From assembly GCA_045631885.1 (NCBI GenBank), contig JAZQVN010000009.1:35572-99571 (forward strand): DNA of 64,000 nt, read 5' to 3'. Position 1 is the stretch's first letter. Each line of letters begins with the position of its first letter. A model generated the notes under the pieces. It did not search any database and was not told the origin of the DNA. It was given only the letters and a program-made list of their open reading frames with translations. The stretch is from CAJOLV01 sp045631885. Its GTDB lineage: Bacteria; Bacillota_I; Bacilli_A; RFN20; CAG-826. This document shows, piece by piece, positions 17,597 to 26,399 of the stretch. The translations under genes were made by a program, and so were the position numbers.

Positions 17597-18749
17597 TCTC
17601 ATAGACCTCGACGACTTTTTCGTAGAATTTTTCTAGTGAATAATTGTCTAAGATATTCTTTTGGGCAGCGTCTTTAACCGCTTCGATTTGACTTTCTTTT
17701 AATTCAAACACTCTTTGAAGTTTTTTCACAAAGTGTTCTTCACCAACGAATGTATAACCAGTTTCGCCTTCTTCTAAAACTCCAAGAAGTGTTTCATCTT
17801 CTTTAGCTAAAACTAAGCAGCGACTGACCATTGCTTCCATAATGGTGATGTTTTGCGTTTCACTTGTTGAAGGAGAAGCGAAAACATCGCTTAATGCGTA
17901 ATAAGATTTCACTCTATCATGGTTAACTTTACCCACTAAGTGGATGCTATTGCCTAATCGTAAGGCGGTAATCATATCTTCGATATCTTCGTATTTTGGG
18001 CCTTCACCAATGATTAATAAATGAGCAGGGTGCTCTGGACATTGTTTAAGGTATTTATCAAAAGCGTTGATTAATAAATCAAGATTCTTTTCTCTAGTTA
18101 AATTACCAATATATAAGACGACTTTTTCATTATCTTTGATGTTATAAATCTTTTTGAAATGTTCGACATCTTTCTTCACTGAATCATCCATTTCAAATTC
18201 TCTCGCATCAATCGCGGTAGGAATAACGTTAATGACTTTATCAACACCCTTCTTACGAAGATAGTTTTTAATCTTCACACTAGGAGCAATAAATTCAGTG
18301 GAAAGATAAGCCATCTTCGCAAAGAATCTTCTTTCTCTTGCTCTTACTAAGCGGAGATAAGTTCCTCCTCCAACATATGGAGCGTATTCTTCATAATGGA
18401 CGTGATAAGTATAAATAAGAGGAATCTCTAATTTATCCGCGGTATCTTTACCTAATTGACCAATGATTTCATTTGTCTTGTTATGAATAACATCTGGTTT
18501 GAAGTTTTTAACGACTTTTAATAAGCGAGTATTGTAATAGTTTGAAATAGAAAAACTATGTTTCTTTCCTTTTTTATAAGGAATGTAATAAACACCATTA
18601 TTCTTGCTTGGGATATTTTCAGCATCAGTGCAGGTAATAACGATAACGTTGTGTCCGTGCTCTTTTAGAATATCAAAGAGTAACTTTGATGATACGGCAA
18701 TACCGTTCGCATCTGGATAATATGTATCAGTAAAAATCGCTATATTCAT
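17574..18749 (-). CDS. GT4 glycosyltransferase, likely diacylglycerol glucosyltransferase
   Basis: The 391-residue protein has the GT-B fold of family GT4. MNIAIFTDTYYPDANGIAVS at the start closely resembles the Acholeplasma and Streptococcus monoglucosyl-diacylglycerol synthases, and the C-terminal nucleotide-sugar motif is seen in SPSTSETQNITIMEAM. Such enzymes add glucose to diacylglycerol to make membrane glycolipid or a lipoteichoic-acid anchor. The upstream gene, a lipid flippase-like membrane protein with a 1-base overlap, fits a membrane-lipid role. The sugar and acceptor are inferred, not shown. Confidence 0.85.
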   Translation of the reverse strand: MNIAIFTDTYYPDANGIAVSSKLLFDILKEHGHNVIVITCTDAENIPSKNNGVYYIPYKKGKKHSFSISNYYNTRLLKVVKNFKPDVIHNKTNEIIGQLGKDTADKLEIPLIYTYHVHYEEYAPYVGGGTYLRLVRARERRFFAKMAYLSTEFIAPSVKIKNYLRKKGVDKVINVIPTAIDAREFEMDDSVKKDVEHFKKIYNIKDNEKVVLYIGNLTREKNLDLLINAFDKYLKQCPEHPAHLLIIGEGPKYEDIEDMITALRLGNSIHLVGKVNHDRVKSYYALSDVFASPSTSETQNITIMEAMVSRCLVLAKEDETLLGVLEEGETGYTFVGEEHFVKKLQRVFELKESQIEAVKDAAQKNILDNYSLEKFYEKVVEVYENAQRKNW

Positions 18750-20407
18750 TAGATTGAATCATCTCCATCATCAATATTCACGTCACGGATTTCATCCATG
18801 TGATTTTCCGCTTCGCGTTTTTCTTTATCACGTCTAGCTTTCTCTCTTCTACGGCGATCCGCACGAGAAAGAACTCTTAAACGTTGAATTATGCTTTCTC
18901 TAGTTAATCTAGAGGTTTCAATCATTGTTTCCGCACTATGATAACGTTCTACGTAAGTTTCATTACGTAATTCCACAAGAGTACGACGGTTTGGAATGTT
19001 GTCTTGGTTGACTTGTTCGTCTTTTGGAGAAGAACGATAGAATGCTGTCACTAAACCTGCGGCCACCATTGGGATAATAAATGTAATAGAACGCCACATA
19101 ACTAGTGATGCAGAAGCCAAAGAGGCTGATTCACGATAATTGCCTACGGCAACAACGAACTCCTTAATTGGATCTGAATCCGCAAGAGTGGAATAATCAA
19201 CTCCACGCATACCTTCCGCTAAATCGATGAACTCTAATTGTGACATACCTTGTAAATCGACAACAATTCTTTGCATCGCATGGAAATCATTAACAAATCT
19301 ACTTGGGTCTTCTAAGACTTGAGCGTAAATGCTCATATATGTTGAATCAGAAGCAACTTTATAATAGAAACTCATCTCTGGAGTGGCGGGGTAAGCGCAG
19401 AAAAGGCTTCTGAACACGAATTCAGAAACACCCGCACTACCTGGAACTGGAATTAAACCAGTGGCCATTTGATGGTAGTTGCCTAAGAAGACTGCGTCCC
19501 AGAAAGTCGCACAAGTTGACTCATTATACATCGCTAATCCAACGAAATATGGAATAGAGAAGAATAACGTCATGGATATGAATAGTAAGATAGTTACTAA
19601 AATAGTAAATGGAACATTGGAGAATAAACGTCTAATCTCCATTTTGAAGTTTTCTAATTGGGCTCTTAATGATTCTCTAGATTTATCGGGATCTTTTACT
19701 AAATGAATCTTATTTAAGAAACCAATGATTGGACCCATCACAAAGTGATGGAAACCTCTCCAATAACACATTCCGAAGATAATGCCGATATAGCCAACAT
19801 TCAAAACGAATCCAAGAATTGTTAATGTCCAAATTGGTAATTCAACAGTAAAGTTACCAATCGAACCTAAATTAACAAACGGTAAGTTTTGTAAGAAGTC
19901 GTATTTAACGATAAGAGAAACAATGCCATAGAGAATTAAAACAATTTGATAAATGATGGAGTGCATCGCTAACGCACTAACCGCGGAAGAGATATGGATG
20001 CCTTGCTTTTTATAGGTGTAGGCCTGCATAACTTCTCCGCCTTGACCACCTGGAGTGACCGCTGCGTAGAAGACACCGACGAAATAGTTAGCCAAAGCTT
20101 GGTGATAATGGTAATCACGGGTAAACAATCTTGCGAATACAAATAAGATTAATGACCTGACCAAAATAAAGCCAAGCATAACTGCTAAAATGATTAACAA
20201 GAAACGATAATCACTTTGGAATAAATAATTAACAATCGCGTTGAAATCATCTTTTAACGCTAACCAAATAGCGATACCGGAAGCAATCAAAACGAAAGAG
20301 ATATTTAAAATATACTTAATCGTGGATTTCTTCTTTTTCTTTTTTTCTGGTTTAGGTTTTTCAACCGTTGTTTCCACTATTGATTCTTCTATAACATCTT
20401 TTGCCAT
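18749..20407 (-). CDS. Flippase-like / lysylphosphatidylglycerol synthase TM-region family protein
   Basis: This integral membrane protein has about eight hydrophobic segments between residues 35 and 440 and a long charged C-terminal tail rich in Arg, Lys and Glu. TPGGQGGEVMQAY and IPVPGSAGVSEF are signatures of the UPF0104/MprF-N-terminal family, which moves lipids or glycolipids across the membrane. I chose the ATG at 20407 (MAKDVIEESI; 552 residues). An in-frame start 14 codons upstream would run through a TGATAAAAT extended -10 box. No Shine-Dalgarno site precedes either start, so the transcript may be leaderless. It leads the run with the lipid glycosyltransferase, recX and yhaM. Confidence 0.85.
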   Translation of the reverse strand: MAKDVIEESIVETTVEKPKPEKKKKKKSTIKYILNISFVLIASGIAIWLALKDDFNAIVNYLFQSDYRFLLIILAVMLGFILVRSLILFVFARLFTRDYHYHQALANYFVGVFYAAVTPGGQGGEVMQAYTYKKQGIHISSAVSALAMHSIIYQIVLILYGIVSLIVKYDFLQNLPFVNLGSIGNFTVELPIWTLTILGFVLNVGYIGIIFGMCYWRGFHHFVMGPIIGFLNKIHLVKDPDKSRESLRAQLENFKMEIRRLFSNVPFTILVTILLFISMTLFFSIPYFVGLAMYNESTCATFWDAVFLGNYHQMATGLIPVPGSAGVSEFVFRSLFCAYPATPEMSFYYKVASDSTYMSIYAQVLEDPSRFVNDFHAMQRIVVDLQGMSQLEFIDLAEGMRGVDYSTLADSDPIKEFVVAVGNYRESASLASASLVMWRSITFIIPMVAAGLVTAFYRSSPKDEQVNQDNIPNRRTLVELRNETYVERYHSAETMIETSRLTRESIIQRLRVLSRADRRRREKARRDKEKREAENHMDEIRDVNIDDGDDSI

Positions 20408-20414
20408 GTATATG

Positions 20415-20423
20415 ATTTTATCA
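20415..20423 (-). promoter_or_regulatory. Extended -10 box giving a possible leaderless transcript
   Basis: On the minus strand TGATAAAAT (TG at 20423-20422, TAAAAT at 20420-20415) ends 7 bases before the ATG at 20407. Initiation at the usual distance would place the first transcribed base at the A of the start codon. No good -35 is seen. Confidence 0.45.
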
Positions 20424-20451
20424 TATTCCAAAACAAAAAACACACACATTC

Positions 20452-20492
20452 AAAAAAGATAAGAGAGGAACAATAATTGTTCTGTCCTTATC
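20452..20492 (-). terminator. Terminator of the endA-ASCH transcript (distal)
   Basis: A long imperfect inverted repeat, GATAAG...AACAAT / ATTGTT...CTTATC (20458-20492), is followed on the minus strand by TTTTTT (20457-20452). Confidence 0.75.
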
Positions 20493-20496
20493 AAAG

Positions 20497-20525
20497 AAAA
20501 AAGACATCCACTTTCAGCAGATGCC
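20497..20525 (-). terminator. Terminator of the endA-ASCH transcript (proximal)
   Basis: On the minus strand GGCATC (20525-20520) pairs with GATGTC (20508-20503), including one G-U pair, and TTTTTT follows. Together with the next hairpin it forms a tandem terminator just after the ASCH gene. Confidence 0.6.
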
Positions 20526-20532
20526 TAATTTG

Positions 20533-20874
20533 TTATTTAACGAGTTCAATCTCGATTCCCACTACTCCATATTGATAAATTCTTTCTATTGAATAATAGA
20601 TTTCCATATCATGTGGATCAGCGGTTTCATCTGGGAAATATCCTAATCTTTCTTTTGGAAAATGACGATATAATTCATCAAAATCTTTAAATAAATATAG
20701 GTTAAGAACATTTACAAATAGTTTTTCACCAGTCTCATTATTTGTGAATCTTATCTGATCACCAACTTTAATGCATTTACGTCTCTCATCATATAAACGC
20801 ATCTCGATATCTTTATGACCAGACTTAATTAACTCAAATGGACCTGGATGTAAGTTTAATTCGTGAACTACCAT
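20533..20874 (-). CDS. ASCH-domain RNA-binding-type protein
   Basis: This 113-residue protein is a single ASCH domain, a PUA-like beta barrel thought to bind RNA or modified nucleosides. Visible features are the LHPGPFELIKSGHKDIEMRL start, the KVGDQIRFTN strand typical of ASCH, and a late IYYSIERIYQYGVVGIEI segment. The E-x-R of the family appears as IEMRLYDERR. It begins 1 base after the endonuclease gene and shares its transcript. A specific substrate cannot be named. Confidence 0.8.
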   Translation of the reverse strand: MVVHELNLHPGPFELIKSGHKDIEMRLYDERRKCIKVGDQIRFTNNETGEKLFVNVLNLYLFKDFDELYRHFPKERLGYFPDETADPHDMEIYYSIERIYQYGVVGIEIELVK

Positions 20875-20875
20875 T

Positions 20876-22534
20876 TTATTTTTTTCTATTATTTGAGCTG
20901 GATTTTACTACCTTTTTCGCATATTTTGCAGCTTTCTTTTTAGCTTTCTTACTACCGAATTTAGCGAATAATATGATAACGATAATCAATACAACAAGTG
21001 CGACGCCGCCGATGATTAATATCATCTTTAAATCGAGTCCAGCAATTGGATTTGTATCGGCTTTCTTGTTAATTGTAATACCAACGTTGAAGGTTTTGCT
21101 ATCATCGCCATTTGTGACTTTGATGGTTAAAATTGCGTTGCCTTCTTTTAATCCTGTTACACGTAAGACTATGTTGCCATCTTGTTCAACTTTTTCAACG
21201 CTGATGACATCGCTTCCAGAAGTGACGGTGTATTCTACAACCGCTCCGTTGAGGTTGGAAAGGGTGACACTTTGAACTTCATCAGTTGCTTCGGAAATTG
21301 TTACTTTATCAATTGTTACACTATCAACTGGTGATGGGGTTGGAGTTGGAGTATCACCATCGTTGTTAATTGAGTCGCTCGCCGGATTAGCTCTACCGGT
21401 ATCTTTATTTTCTCCCCAAATCACATCTGCCCATTGAGGGAAATCAATGAATGGGTTTCTATTGTTTGTGTAGTTTCTATAAAGGATATCGTTTCTCTTG
21501 ATTTCGTAATCATCAACTGGGTCTAATTTATTCCATTCTAATAAATCTGATAAGATTCCTAATTTGCCAGTTTTTGTTGTGGTTGAAATATAACCGCTTT
21601 TGACCCAATCGGTCGCATTATCTACTAATTCGAGATTTGGGTTATCGTTTTCAATGCCTGTTGCATCGCTTCCAGATAAGTAGTTATATCTAGCAACCAT
21701 GTAGAAGACCGCTCTTGCAATATCGCCTTTATCACTATCTTGTGGTTCAAAAACACTATTGCCACCACCTTTGGTTTTTGAAAATCCCATTAAATTACCA
21801 GAAGCGTAAGCGTATTTATCTTTACCATCGGTATAGGCTTTAGTTTTATCTACATAACCATAGAAATAGTTGCTATGAAGCGCACTATTGACATAGCTAT
21901 CACCAGCCCATAAGTGCATTGGATCGCCTCTCGCGCCTGATGTGGCTGGATCTGAGTCATTATCTTCAAAGCCATGTGACTTTGGCCAAATATGTTCTCT
22001 ATCAATACACCATTCGTTATTTCCACCATGAGATGTTGTAGTTCCTGTTTTTGCCCATGCGCGGACATTATTGTCTGCATCTCTATTCACATATAATGCG
22101 TGTATGTATGGGTTGGAGCCACTCTTAGATGCGCTTTCACCGTAGGTGTATCCAGTAATGATATTTGTTGTCGCGTTATATCCGCTGATTTCACTAGCAG
22201 GGGATTTCACCCAGTCTCTATCAGTGATTTCATACATTTTCCAAATGTCTTTACCACTACTGACATCATATGAATAGTACTTTTGACCATTCATCAAAAT
22301 TGGTTTTAAGTTTTTTAATAAGTTTGTGCCTCTTGCTTCGGCATCAGATAAACCATCAATATTAGAGTAATAACTTCTAATATCGGCGTCCGCGACTGCG
22401 TTTAAATCAATTGTCGTAGGAAGCGTCGCTTTGTCATAAGCTTTTGCTTCTTTAAACGAATTTAATTTGATGCCACCTAAACAAGTTAATAGCAAGGCGC
22501 TTGATAAAACAGATAATGGAGCGATTTTTTTCAT
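20876..22534 (-). CDS. Surface-anchored endonuclease I with Ig-like domain
   Basis: A secreted nuclease of the endonuclease I (EndA/YhcR/BsmI) family. Residues 1-32 look like a signal peptide. The catalytic core at about 95-390 contains CIDREHIWPKSHGF with His181, then GARGDPMHLWAGD and NSVFEPQDSDKGDIARAVFYM, the diagnostic blocks. A Pro/Thr/Ser linker precedes a bacterial Ig-like domain (about 415-500), and a C-terminal transmembrane helix (about 508-530) is followed by a Lys-rich tail. The enzyme is therefore displayed outside, held by a membrane helix. It probably degrades external DNA for nucleotides. The start has a clear AAAGGAG site. Confidence 0.9.
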   Translation of the reverse strand: MKKIAPLSVLSSALLLTCLGGIKLNSFKEAKAYDKATLPTTIDLNAVADADIRSYYSNIDGLSDAEARGTNLLKNLKPILMNGQKYYSYDVSSGKDIWKMYEITDRDWVKSPASEISGYNATTNIITGYTYGESASKSGSNPYIHALYVNRDADNNVRAWAKTGTTTSHGGNNEWCIDREHIWPKSHGFEDNDSDPATSGARGDPMHLWAGDSYVNSALHSNYFYGYVDKTKAYTDGKDKYAYASGNLMGFSKTKGGGNSVFEPQDSDKGDIARAVFYMVARYNYLSGSDATGIENDNPNLELVDNATDWVKSGYISTTTKTGKLGILSDLLEWNKLDPVDDYEIKRNDILYRNYTNNRNPFIDFPQWADVIWGENKDTGRANPASDSINNDGDTPTPTPSPVDSVTIDKVTISEATDEVQSVTLSNLNGAVVEYTVTSGSDVISVEKVEQDGNIVLRVTGLKEGNAILTIKVTNGDDSKTFNVGITINKKADTNPIAGLDLKMILIIGGVALVVLIIVIILFAKFGSKKAKKKAAKYAKKVVKSSSNNRKK

Positions 22535-22597
22535 AAGTTTCTCCTTTTCTAATTACGACTTAATTATGATTTGTGAGACAACTTTTTTCAATTTTAA

Positions 22598-22633
22598 TTT
22601 AATTATAATTAAAGAATGATAAAATATTCATGT
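22598..22633 (+). promoter_or_regulatory. Promoter region with palindrome before the FAD dehydrogenase operon
   Basis: TTTAATTATAATTAAA (22598-22613) is a perfect 16-base palindrome containing TATAAT (22604-22609). TGATAAAAT (22617-22625), an extended -10 type sequence, ends 8 bases before the ATG at 22634. Neither ATG (22616 or 22634) has a Shine-Dalgarno site, so a leaderless mRNA is likely from either -10 box. Confidence 0.45.
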
Positions 22634-24067
22634 ATGTACGACGTAATTATAATTGGTGCGGGTATTACCGGAACACTAATTGCAAGGGAACTTTCAAAAT
22701 ACCAACTTTCAGTCGCGGTTTTGGAAAAATGCAATGATGTGGGTAACGCCACCACAAACGCTAACTCAGCGATTATTCACTCTGGCTATGATCCAGTTCC
22801 AGGAACATTAAAAGCCAAATTCAACGTACTCGGAAATCCAATGTACGACCAATTAACTAAAGAACTTGGCGTCTCTTTCTACCGCTTAGGTTCTTTAACT
22901 GTGGCCATCTATGATTCTCAAGTTGAAATGTTAAAAGAGCTTGCCGAACGCTCAAAGATTAATGGGGTTGAAGTGCAATTATTAAACAAAGAGGAAACAT
23001 TAAAATTAGAACCAAACATTAATCCTGAAGTGAAAGCTTCTTTATTCGCTCCAACATGTGGAATTATCGATCCATTTAACTTAACCGTGAGAGCGATGGA
23101 AAACGCCATCGATAACGGTGTAGAACTCTTCTTATCTCAAGAAGTAGTTGCTATTGAAAAGAAAGAAGATCATTACGAAATTCAAACGAAAAAAGGCACT
23201 TTTGCTGGTAAAATCGTTATTAATGCTGCAGGAAATCACGCAGATAAGATTGCCGCAATGGTTGAACCTATTGACTGGAATATCCACTCAAGAAAAGGTG
23301 AATATTTTGTCTTAGATCACTATAAAGCGGGCTTAGTCAATCGCACGATTTTCCCATTACCAAGTGAAAAAGGTAAAGGTATTTTAGTCAGCGTTACAAC
23401 ATCTGGAAACTATATCGTTGGTCCATCTAGTGAATTAGTAGATGATAAGGATGATGTCTCTACTGATGCAGCGACATTAAGAAATGTTAGAACTCAAGCT
23501 TCCGATTTAGTGCCATCCATTCCATTTAACCAAGTGATTAGAACTTTCTCGGGTAATAGACCAAGTTGTTCTAGACACGACTTCATTATCGAATATGCGA
23601 AATCTGATAATCACTTTATCAATGTCGCCGGTATTGAATCTCCAGGTATCGCTTCTTCTCCAGCGATTGCCAAATATGTCACTGAAGAATTAGTTAAACC
23701 ATTAATTGAATTAAAAGAAGATCCTAACTTCAATCCAAATGTCAGACCAGTTCATCGTTTATATAATGCTGAAGTGGAAAATGACTATTCCTATGTAAAT
23801 GAACATGAAAACTACACTGAAGTTATTTGTAGCTGTGAAAAAGTCACATTAGGTGAAATCATGGATCAATTAAATAGAAGTTGCCCACCACATTCTGTGA
23901 AAGGTCTAAAAAGAAGAACAAGAGCAGGCTTTGGTAAATGCCAAGGCGGTTTCTGCCAACCAAAGATTGTTCTCTTACTTGCTAAACACTATGGAGTATC
24001 GCCTTTAGATATCCCATTAGATGATGAAGGCAGTAATATTCTTTTAGAAAAGGTGAAACCATTATGA
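22634..24067 (+). CDS. FAD-dependent glycerol-3-phosphate dehydrogenase-like oxidoreductase (GlpA type)
   Basis: This 477-residue flavoenzyme begins with MYDVIIIGAGITGTLIAREL, the FAD-binding motif of the GlpA/DAO family. Its C-terminus is a BFD-like [2Fe-2S] domain with CSCEKVT and KCQGGFC. Such proteins pair with an NAD-type flavoprotein and a small DUF1667 protein, exactly the next two genes, each joined by a 4-base ATGA overlap. The trio is thought to oxidise glycerol-3-phosphate or a similar hydroxy acid anaerobically. An in-frame ATG at 22616 would add six atypical residues. The substrate is inferred from family and context; no glpK or glpF lies nearby. Confidence 0.88.
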   Translation: MYDVIIIGAGITGTLIARELSKYQLSVAVLEKCNDVGNATTNANSAIIHSGYDPVPGTLKAKFNVLGNPMYDQLTKELGVSFYRLGSLTVAIYDSQVEMLKELAERSKINGVEVQLLNKEETLKLEPNINPEVKASLFAPTCGIIDPFNLTVRAMENAIDNGVELFLSQEVVAIEKKEDHYEIQTKKGTFAGKIVINAAGNHADKIAAMVEPIDWNIHSRKGEYFVLDHYKAGLVNRTIFPLPSEKGKGILVSVTTSGNYIVGPSSELVDDKDDVSTDAATLRNVRTQASDLVPSIPFNQVIRTFSGNRPSCSRHDFIIEYAKSDNHFINVAGIESPGIASSPAIAKYVTEELVKPLIELKEDPNFNPNVRPVHRLYNAEVENDYSYVNEHENYTEVICSCEKVTLGEIMDQLNRSCPPHSVKGLKRRTRAGFGKCQGGFCQPKIVLLLAKHYGVSPLDIPLDDEGSNILLEKVKPL

Positions 24068-25314
24068 AGCACATCGATTTAGTTGTTATTGGTGGCGGTT
24101 CAGCTGGTATGGCCGCAGCCATCCAAGCCAAACACGATGGCGTGGATGATATTTTAATCCTTGAAAAAGAAGGCCATTTAGGAGGCATTCTTGATCAATG
24201 CATTCATAACGGTTTTGGCTTAACCGAATTTAAAGAAGAACTCGCTGGTCCAGAATATGCGGAGAGATTTGCTAAACAAGTCAAAGAATTACAAATTCCG
24301 TACTTACTTAATACTTATGTATTAGAAATCAGTAGAGATAAGTTAGTCACCTATTCCAGTAAAGAACAAGGTGTTCAAACTGTCCAAGCAAAAGCCATTG
24401 TTATCGCGACAGGCTGCTATGAAAGAAACGCAGGCGCGATTCAACTCGCAGGCGATAGATGTGCAGGCGTTATTACCGCAGGTACTGCTCAGAGATATTT
24501 AAATATCAACGGATATATGTGCGGTAAGAAAGTTGTCATCTTAGGATCTGGCGATATTGGCTTAATTATGGCCAGACGTTTAACTCTTGAAGGCGCGGAA
24601 GTCATCTGTGTTAACGAGTTAATGCCATATTCCAATGGTTTAAATAGAAATATCGCTCAATGTTTAAATGACTTTGATATTCCTCTTAACTTATCCACGA
24701 CTGTTAAAGAAGTCAAAGCGACCAATGGTCGACTCTCTAAAGTCATCTTAACCAAAGTGGATGAAAAGCTTAGACCAATTGAAGGAACTGATATTGAGAT
24801 TGAATGTGATACATTAATCTTATCCGTTGGTTTAATCCCATATGTTTCTCTTTTAGAGAATATTGATTGTCCAACAAGTTCCACGAAAGGTGCCTATGTT
24901 AACGAAAACATGGAAACAGAAATCGATGGAATCTTCTCCGCTGGTAACTGTTTACATGTCCACGATGTCGTTGACTTTGTCACTGATGAAGGTCGATCCG
25001 CTGGTGCGGGTGCCGCTAAATACATCAAAGGTGAAAGACATTCGAAAGAAAGAATTGAAGTTAAACCTTTAGATAATGTCGGCTATGTTGTTCCACAACA
25101 TGTCCATAAAGACAATAAAGAAGACATCACATTAAAATTCCGCGTTAGATGCCCAATTAAAAATGCGATGATAGAAATTATGTCAGGAGATGTAACTCTT
25201 GCTAAACTCGCTAAAACCGCGGTTATTCCAAGTGAAATGAATCTTATTAAGATTAGTAAAGATAAACTCGTCGATGTAAAGGACACTATTACAGTGAAGG
25301 TGTACGCAAGATGA
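24064..25314 (+). CDS. NAD(P)/FAD-dependent oxidoreductase, partner of the GlpA-like protein
   Basis: The 416-residue protein is a pyridine nucleotide-disulfide-type flavoprotein. The FAD motif (VVIGGGSAGMAAAIQA) is at the N-terminus and a second Rossmann motif (VVILGSGDIGLIMARRL) near residue 155 should bind NAD(P)H. A GNCLHVHDVVDFVTDEGR segment near the end matches the FAD-contacting region of this family. It overlaps both neighbours by ATGA, forming a fixed three-gene unit. It probably passes electrons between the GlpA-like subunit and a carrier. Confidence 0.88.
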   Translation: MKHIDLVVIGGGSAGMAAAIQAKHDGVDDILILEKEGHLGGILDQCIHNGFGLTEFKEELAGPEYAERFAKQVKELQIPYLLNTYVLEISRDKLVTYSSKEQGVQTVQAKAIVIATGCYERNAGAIQLAGDRCAGVITAGTAQRYLNINGYMCGKKVVILGSGDIGLIMARRLTLEGAEVICVNELMPYSNGLNRNIAQCLNDFDIPLNLSTTVKEVKATNGRLSKVILTKVDEKLRPIEGTDIEIECDTLILSVGLIPYVSLLENIDCPTSSTKGAYVNENMETEIDGIFSAGNCLHVHDVVDFVTDEGRSAGAGAAKYIKGERHSKERIEVKPLDNVGYVVPQHVHKDNKEDITLKFRVRCPIKNAMIEIMSGDVTLAKLAKTAVIPSEMNLIKISKDKLVDVKDTITVKVYAR

Positions 25315-25661
25315 AAAGAGAATTTGTTTGTATAGTCTGCCCAAGAGGCTGCCCACTATCAATTGACTTAGATACTCTTGAAGTCACTGGTAACACTTGT
25401 AAAAGGGGTGAACTTTACGCGAAAGCGGAAGTCACTAATCCAACGAGAATTATTACTACATCTGTGAGAGTTAATAACCGTGATGATAGATTAGTTTCCG
25501 TCAAGACCACTAACCCAGTTCCTAAAGGAAAAATGTTCGAGGTCATGAAAGAAATTAATAAGACAAGCGTATCCGCGCCAGTACATATCGGTGATGTTGT
25601 TATCCATAACATCCTCGGATTAGAAGGCGTCGATATCGTCATCACAAAAGATATTGATTAA
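25311..25661 (+). CDS. DUF1667 cysteine-motif protein of the dehydrogenase trio
   Basis: This 116-residue protein starts with CIVCPRGCPL and has a further Cys in NTCKRGELYA. The pattern suggests a small metal or Fe-S site. DUF1667 proteins are regularly encoded after the two flavoproteins seen here. The C-terminal half contains PVPKGKMFEVMKEINK and GDVVIHNILG, also typical. The precise role is unknown; it may be an electron-transfer or assembly subunit. Confidence 0.88.
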   Translation: MKREFVCIVCPRGCPLSIDLDTLEVTGNTCKRGELYAKAEVTNPTRIITTSVRVNNRDDRLVSVKTTNPVPKGKMFEVMKEINKTSVSAPVHIGDVVIHNILGLEGVDIVITKDID

Positions 25662-25670
25662 TATCAATTA

Positions 25671-25690
25671 CCCCAGCTTGCTGGGGTTTT
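25671..25690 (+). terminator. Terminator of the FAD dehydrogenase operon
   Basis: CCCCAG (25671-25676) pairs with CTGGGG (25681-25686) around CTTG, followed by TTTT. Confidence 0.85.
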
Positions 25691-25700
25691 AATTTGCCAA

Positions 25701-25725
25701 AAAGAAAAAGTACCAAATGGTACTT
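25701..25725 (-). terminator. Terminator of the small lipoprotein gene
   Basis: On the minus strand AAGTACC and GGTACTT form a 7-base stem with a 4-base loop (25708-25725), followed by TTTTCTTT. Confidence 0.8.
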
Positions 25726-25726
25726 C

Positions 25727-26323
25727 TTAATCATTTAATAATGTTGCTAATTCTTTCGCATCTTTTTCACTGATGAACTTTTCTTCTGAATGATGATTAA
25801 TACTTGTGACAATATTGTTTTCATCATAGTTAACTGTAACAGAGGATCCATCAATCATGTGATGAATGGAATATCTACCTGAATGATTATATGTCCAGCA
25901 ATGTTCCATCTTTTCCACATCATCAAACGAGGACTTACCGATTTCTAAAGAAGAGAAATCATCAAATGTTAATGCTTTATCGACACTCCAAAGATCGTAA
26001 TATTGATATTTATTATCTTTGAGTTCGATTTGCATAATTACTAATAAAGTAAAATCAAAAGTTAAATTCTCTTTCCAAACAGTGTAATAAATATCTTTCT
26101 TCGGTGTTTCTCTAATAAAGTTAATCGCACATTTATCAGAATTATAATAATCAGCAAAATAGTTAGAGTAATAGTATTCAATGTCCTCTCTATCAACCTT
26201 CGCTTCTTTTACTAAAGAAGAAATAGGAGATGAGTTATCCACTAGTAAGTTTGGAGAGGGTGTATTTTGATTACAACCAATTAATAATGAAGATAATGCA
26301 AGTAATAAAGTTATTTTTTTCAT
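25727..26323 (-). CDS. Small lipoprotein of unknown function
   Basis: The 198-residue protein has a short lipoprotein signal with Cys17 in SLLIGC. The mature part is acidic with many Tyr, Asp and Ser. A C-terminal segment with LEIGKSSFDDVEKM resembles the SmpA/OmlA (BLIP-like) small fold, where similar GxSxxDV phrases occur, but this is only suggestive. No Shine-Dalgarno site is evident. It stands alone between the FAD dehydrogenase operon and the RyR-like gene. Confidence 0.7.
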   Translation of the reverse strand: MKKITLLLALSSLLIGCNQNTPSPNLLVDNSSPISSLVKEAKVDREDIEYYYSNYFADYYNSDKCAINFIRETPKKDIYYTVWKENLTFDFTLLVIMQIELKDNKYQYYDLWSVDKALTFDDFSSLEIGKSSFDDVEKMEHCWTYNHSGRYSIHHMIDGSSVTVNYDENNIVTSINHHSEEKFISEKDAKELATLLND

Positions 26324-26338
26324 AATGATACCAATAAA

Positions 26339-26365
26339 CTATGCTGAAAAAAGCATAGCATTATA
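26339..26365 (-). terminator. Hairpin and -10-like box between the RyR-like gene and the small lipoprotein
   Basis: On the minus strand CTATGCT and AGCATAG (26358-26339) form a 7-base stem around TTTTTC, followed by TTTATT. It may terminate the RyR-like gene. A TATAAT at 26365-26360 lies directly upstream and could be the lipoprotein's -10 box; if so, only part of the hairpin would be transcribed. Confidence 0.4.
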
Positions 26366-26399
26366 TTTTGTATCTTTTTTATCTTAATTCAAGACTTTT

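Noticed and set aside
20876..22534. Lipoprotein signal in the endonuclease I protein
   Set aside because: The cysteine in LLTC is preceded by Thr, not Gly, Ala or Ser; a standard signal peptide and C-terminal membrane anchor fit better.
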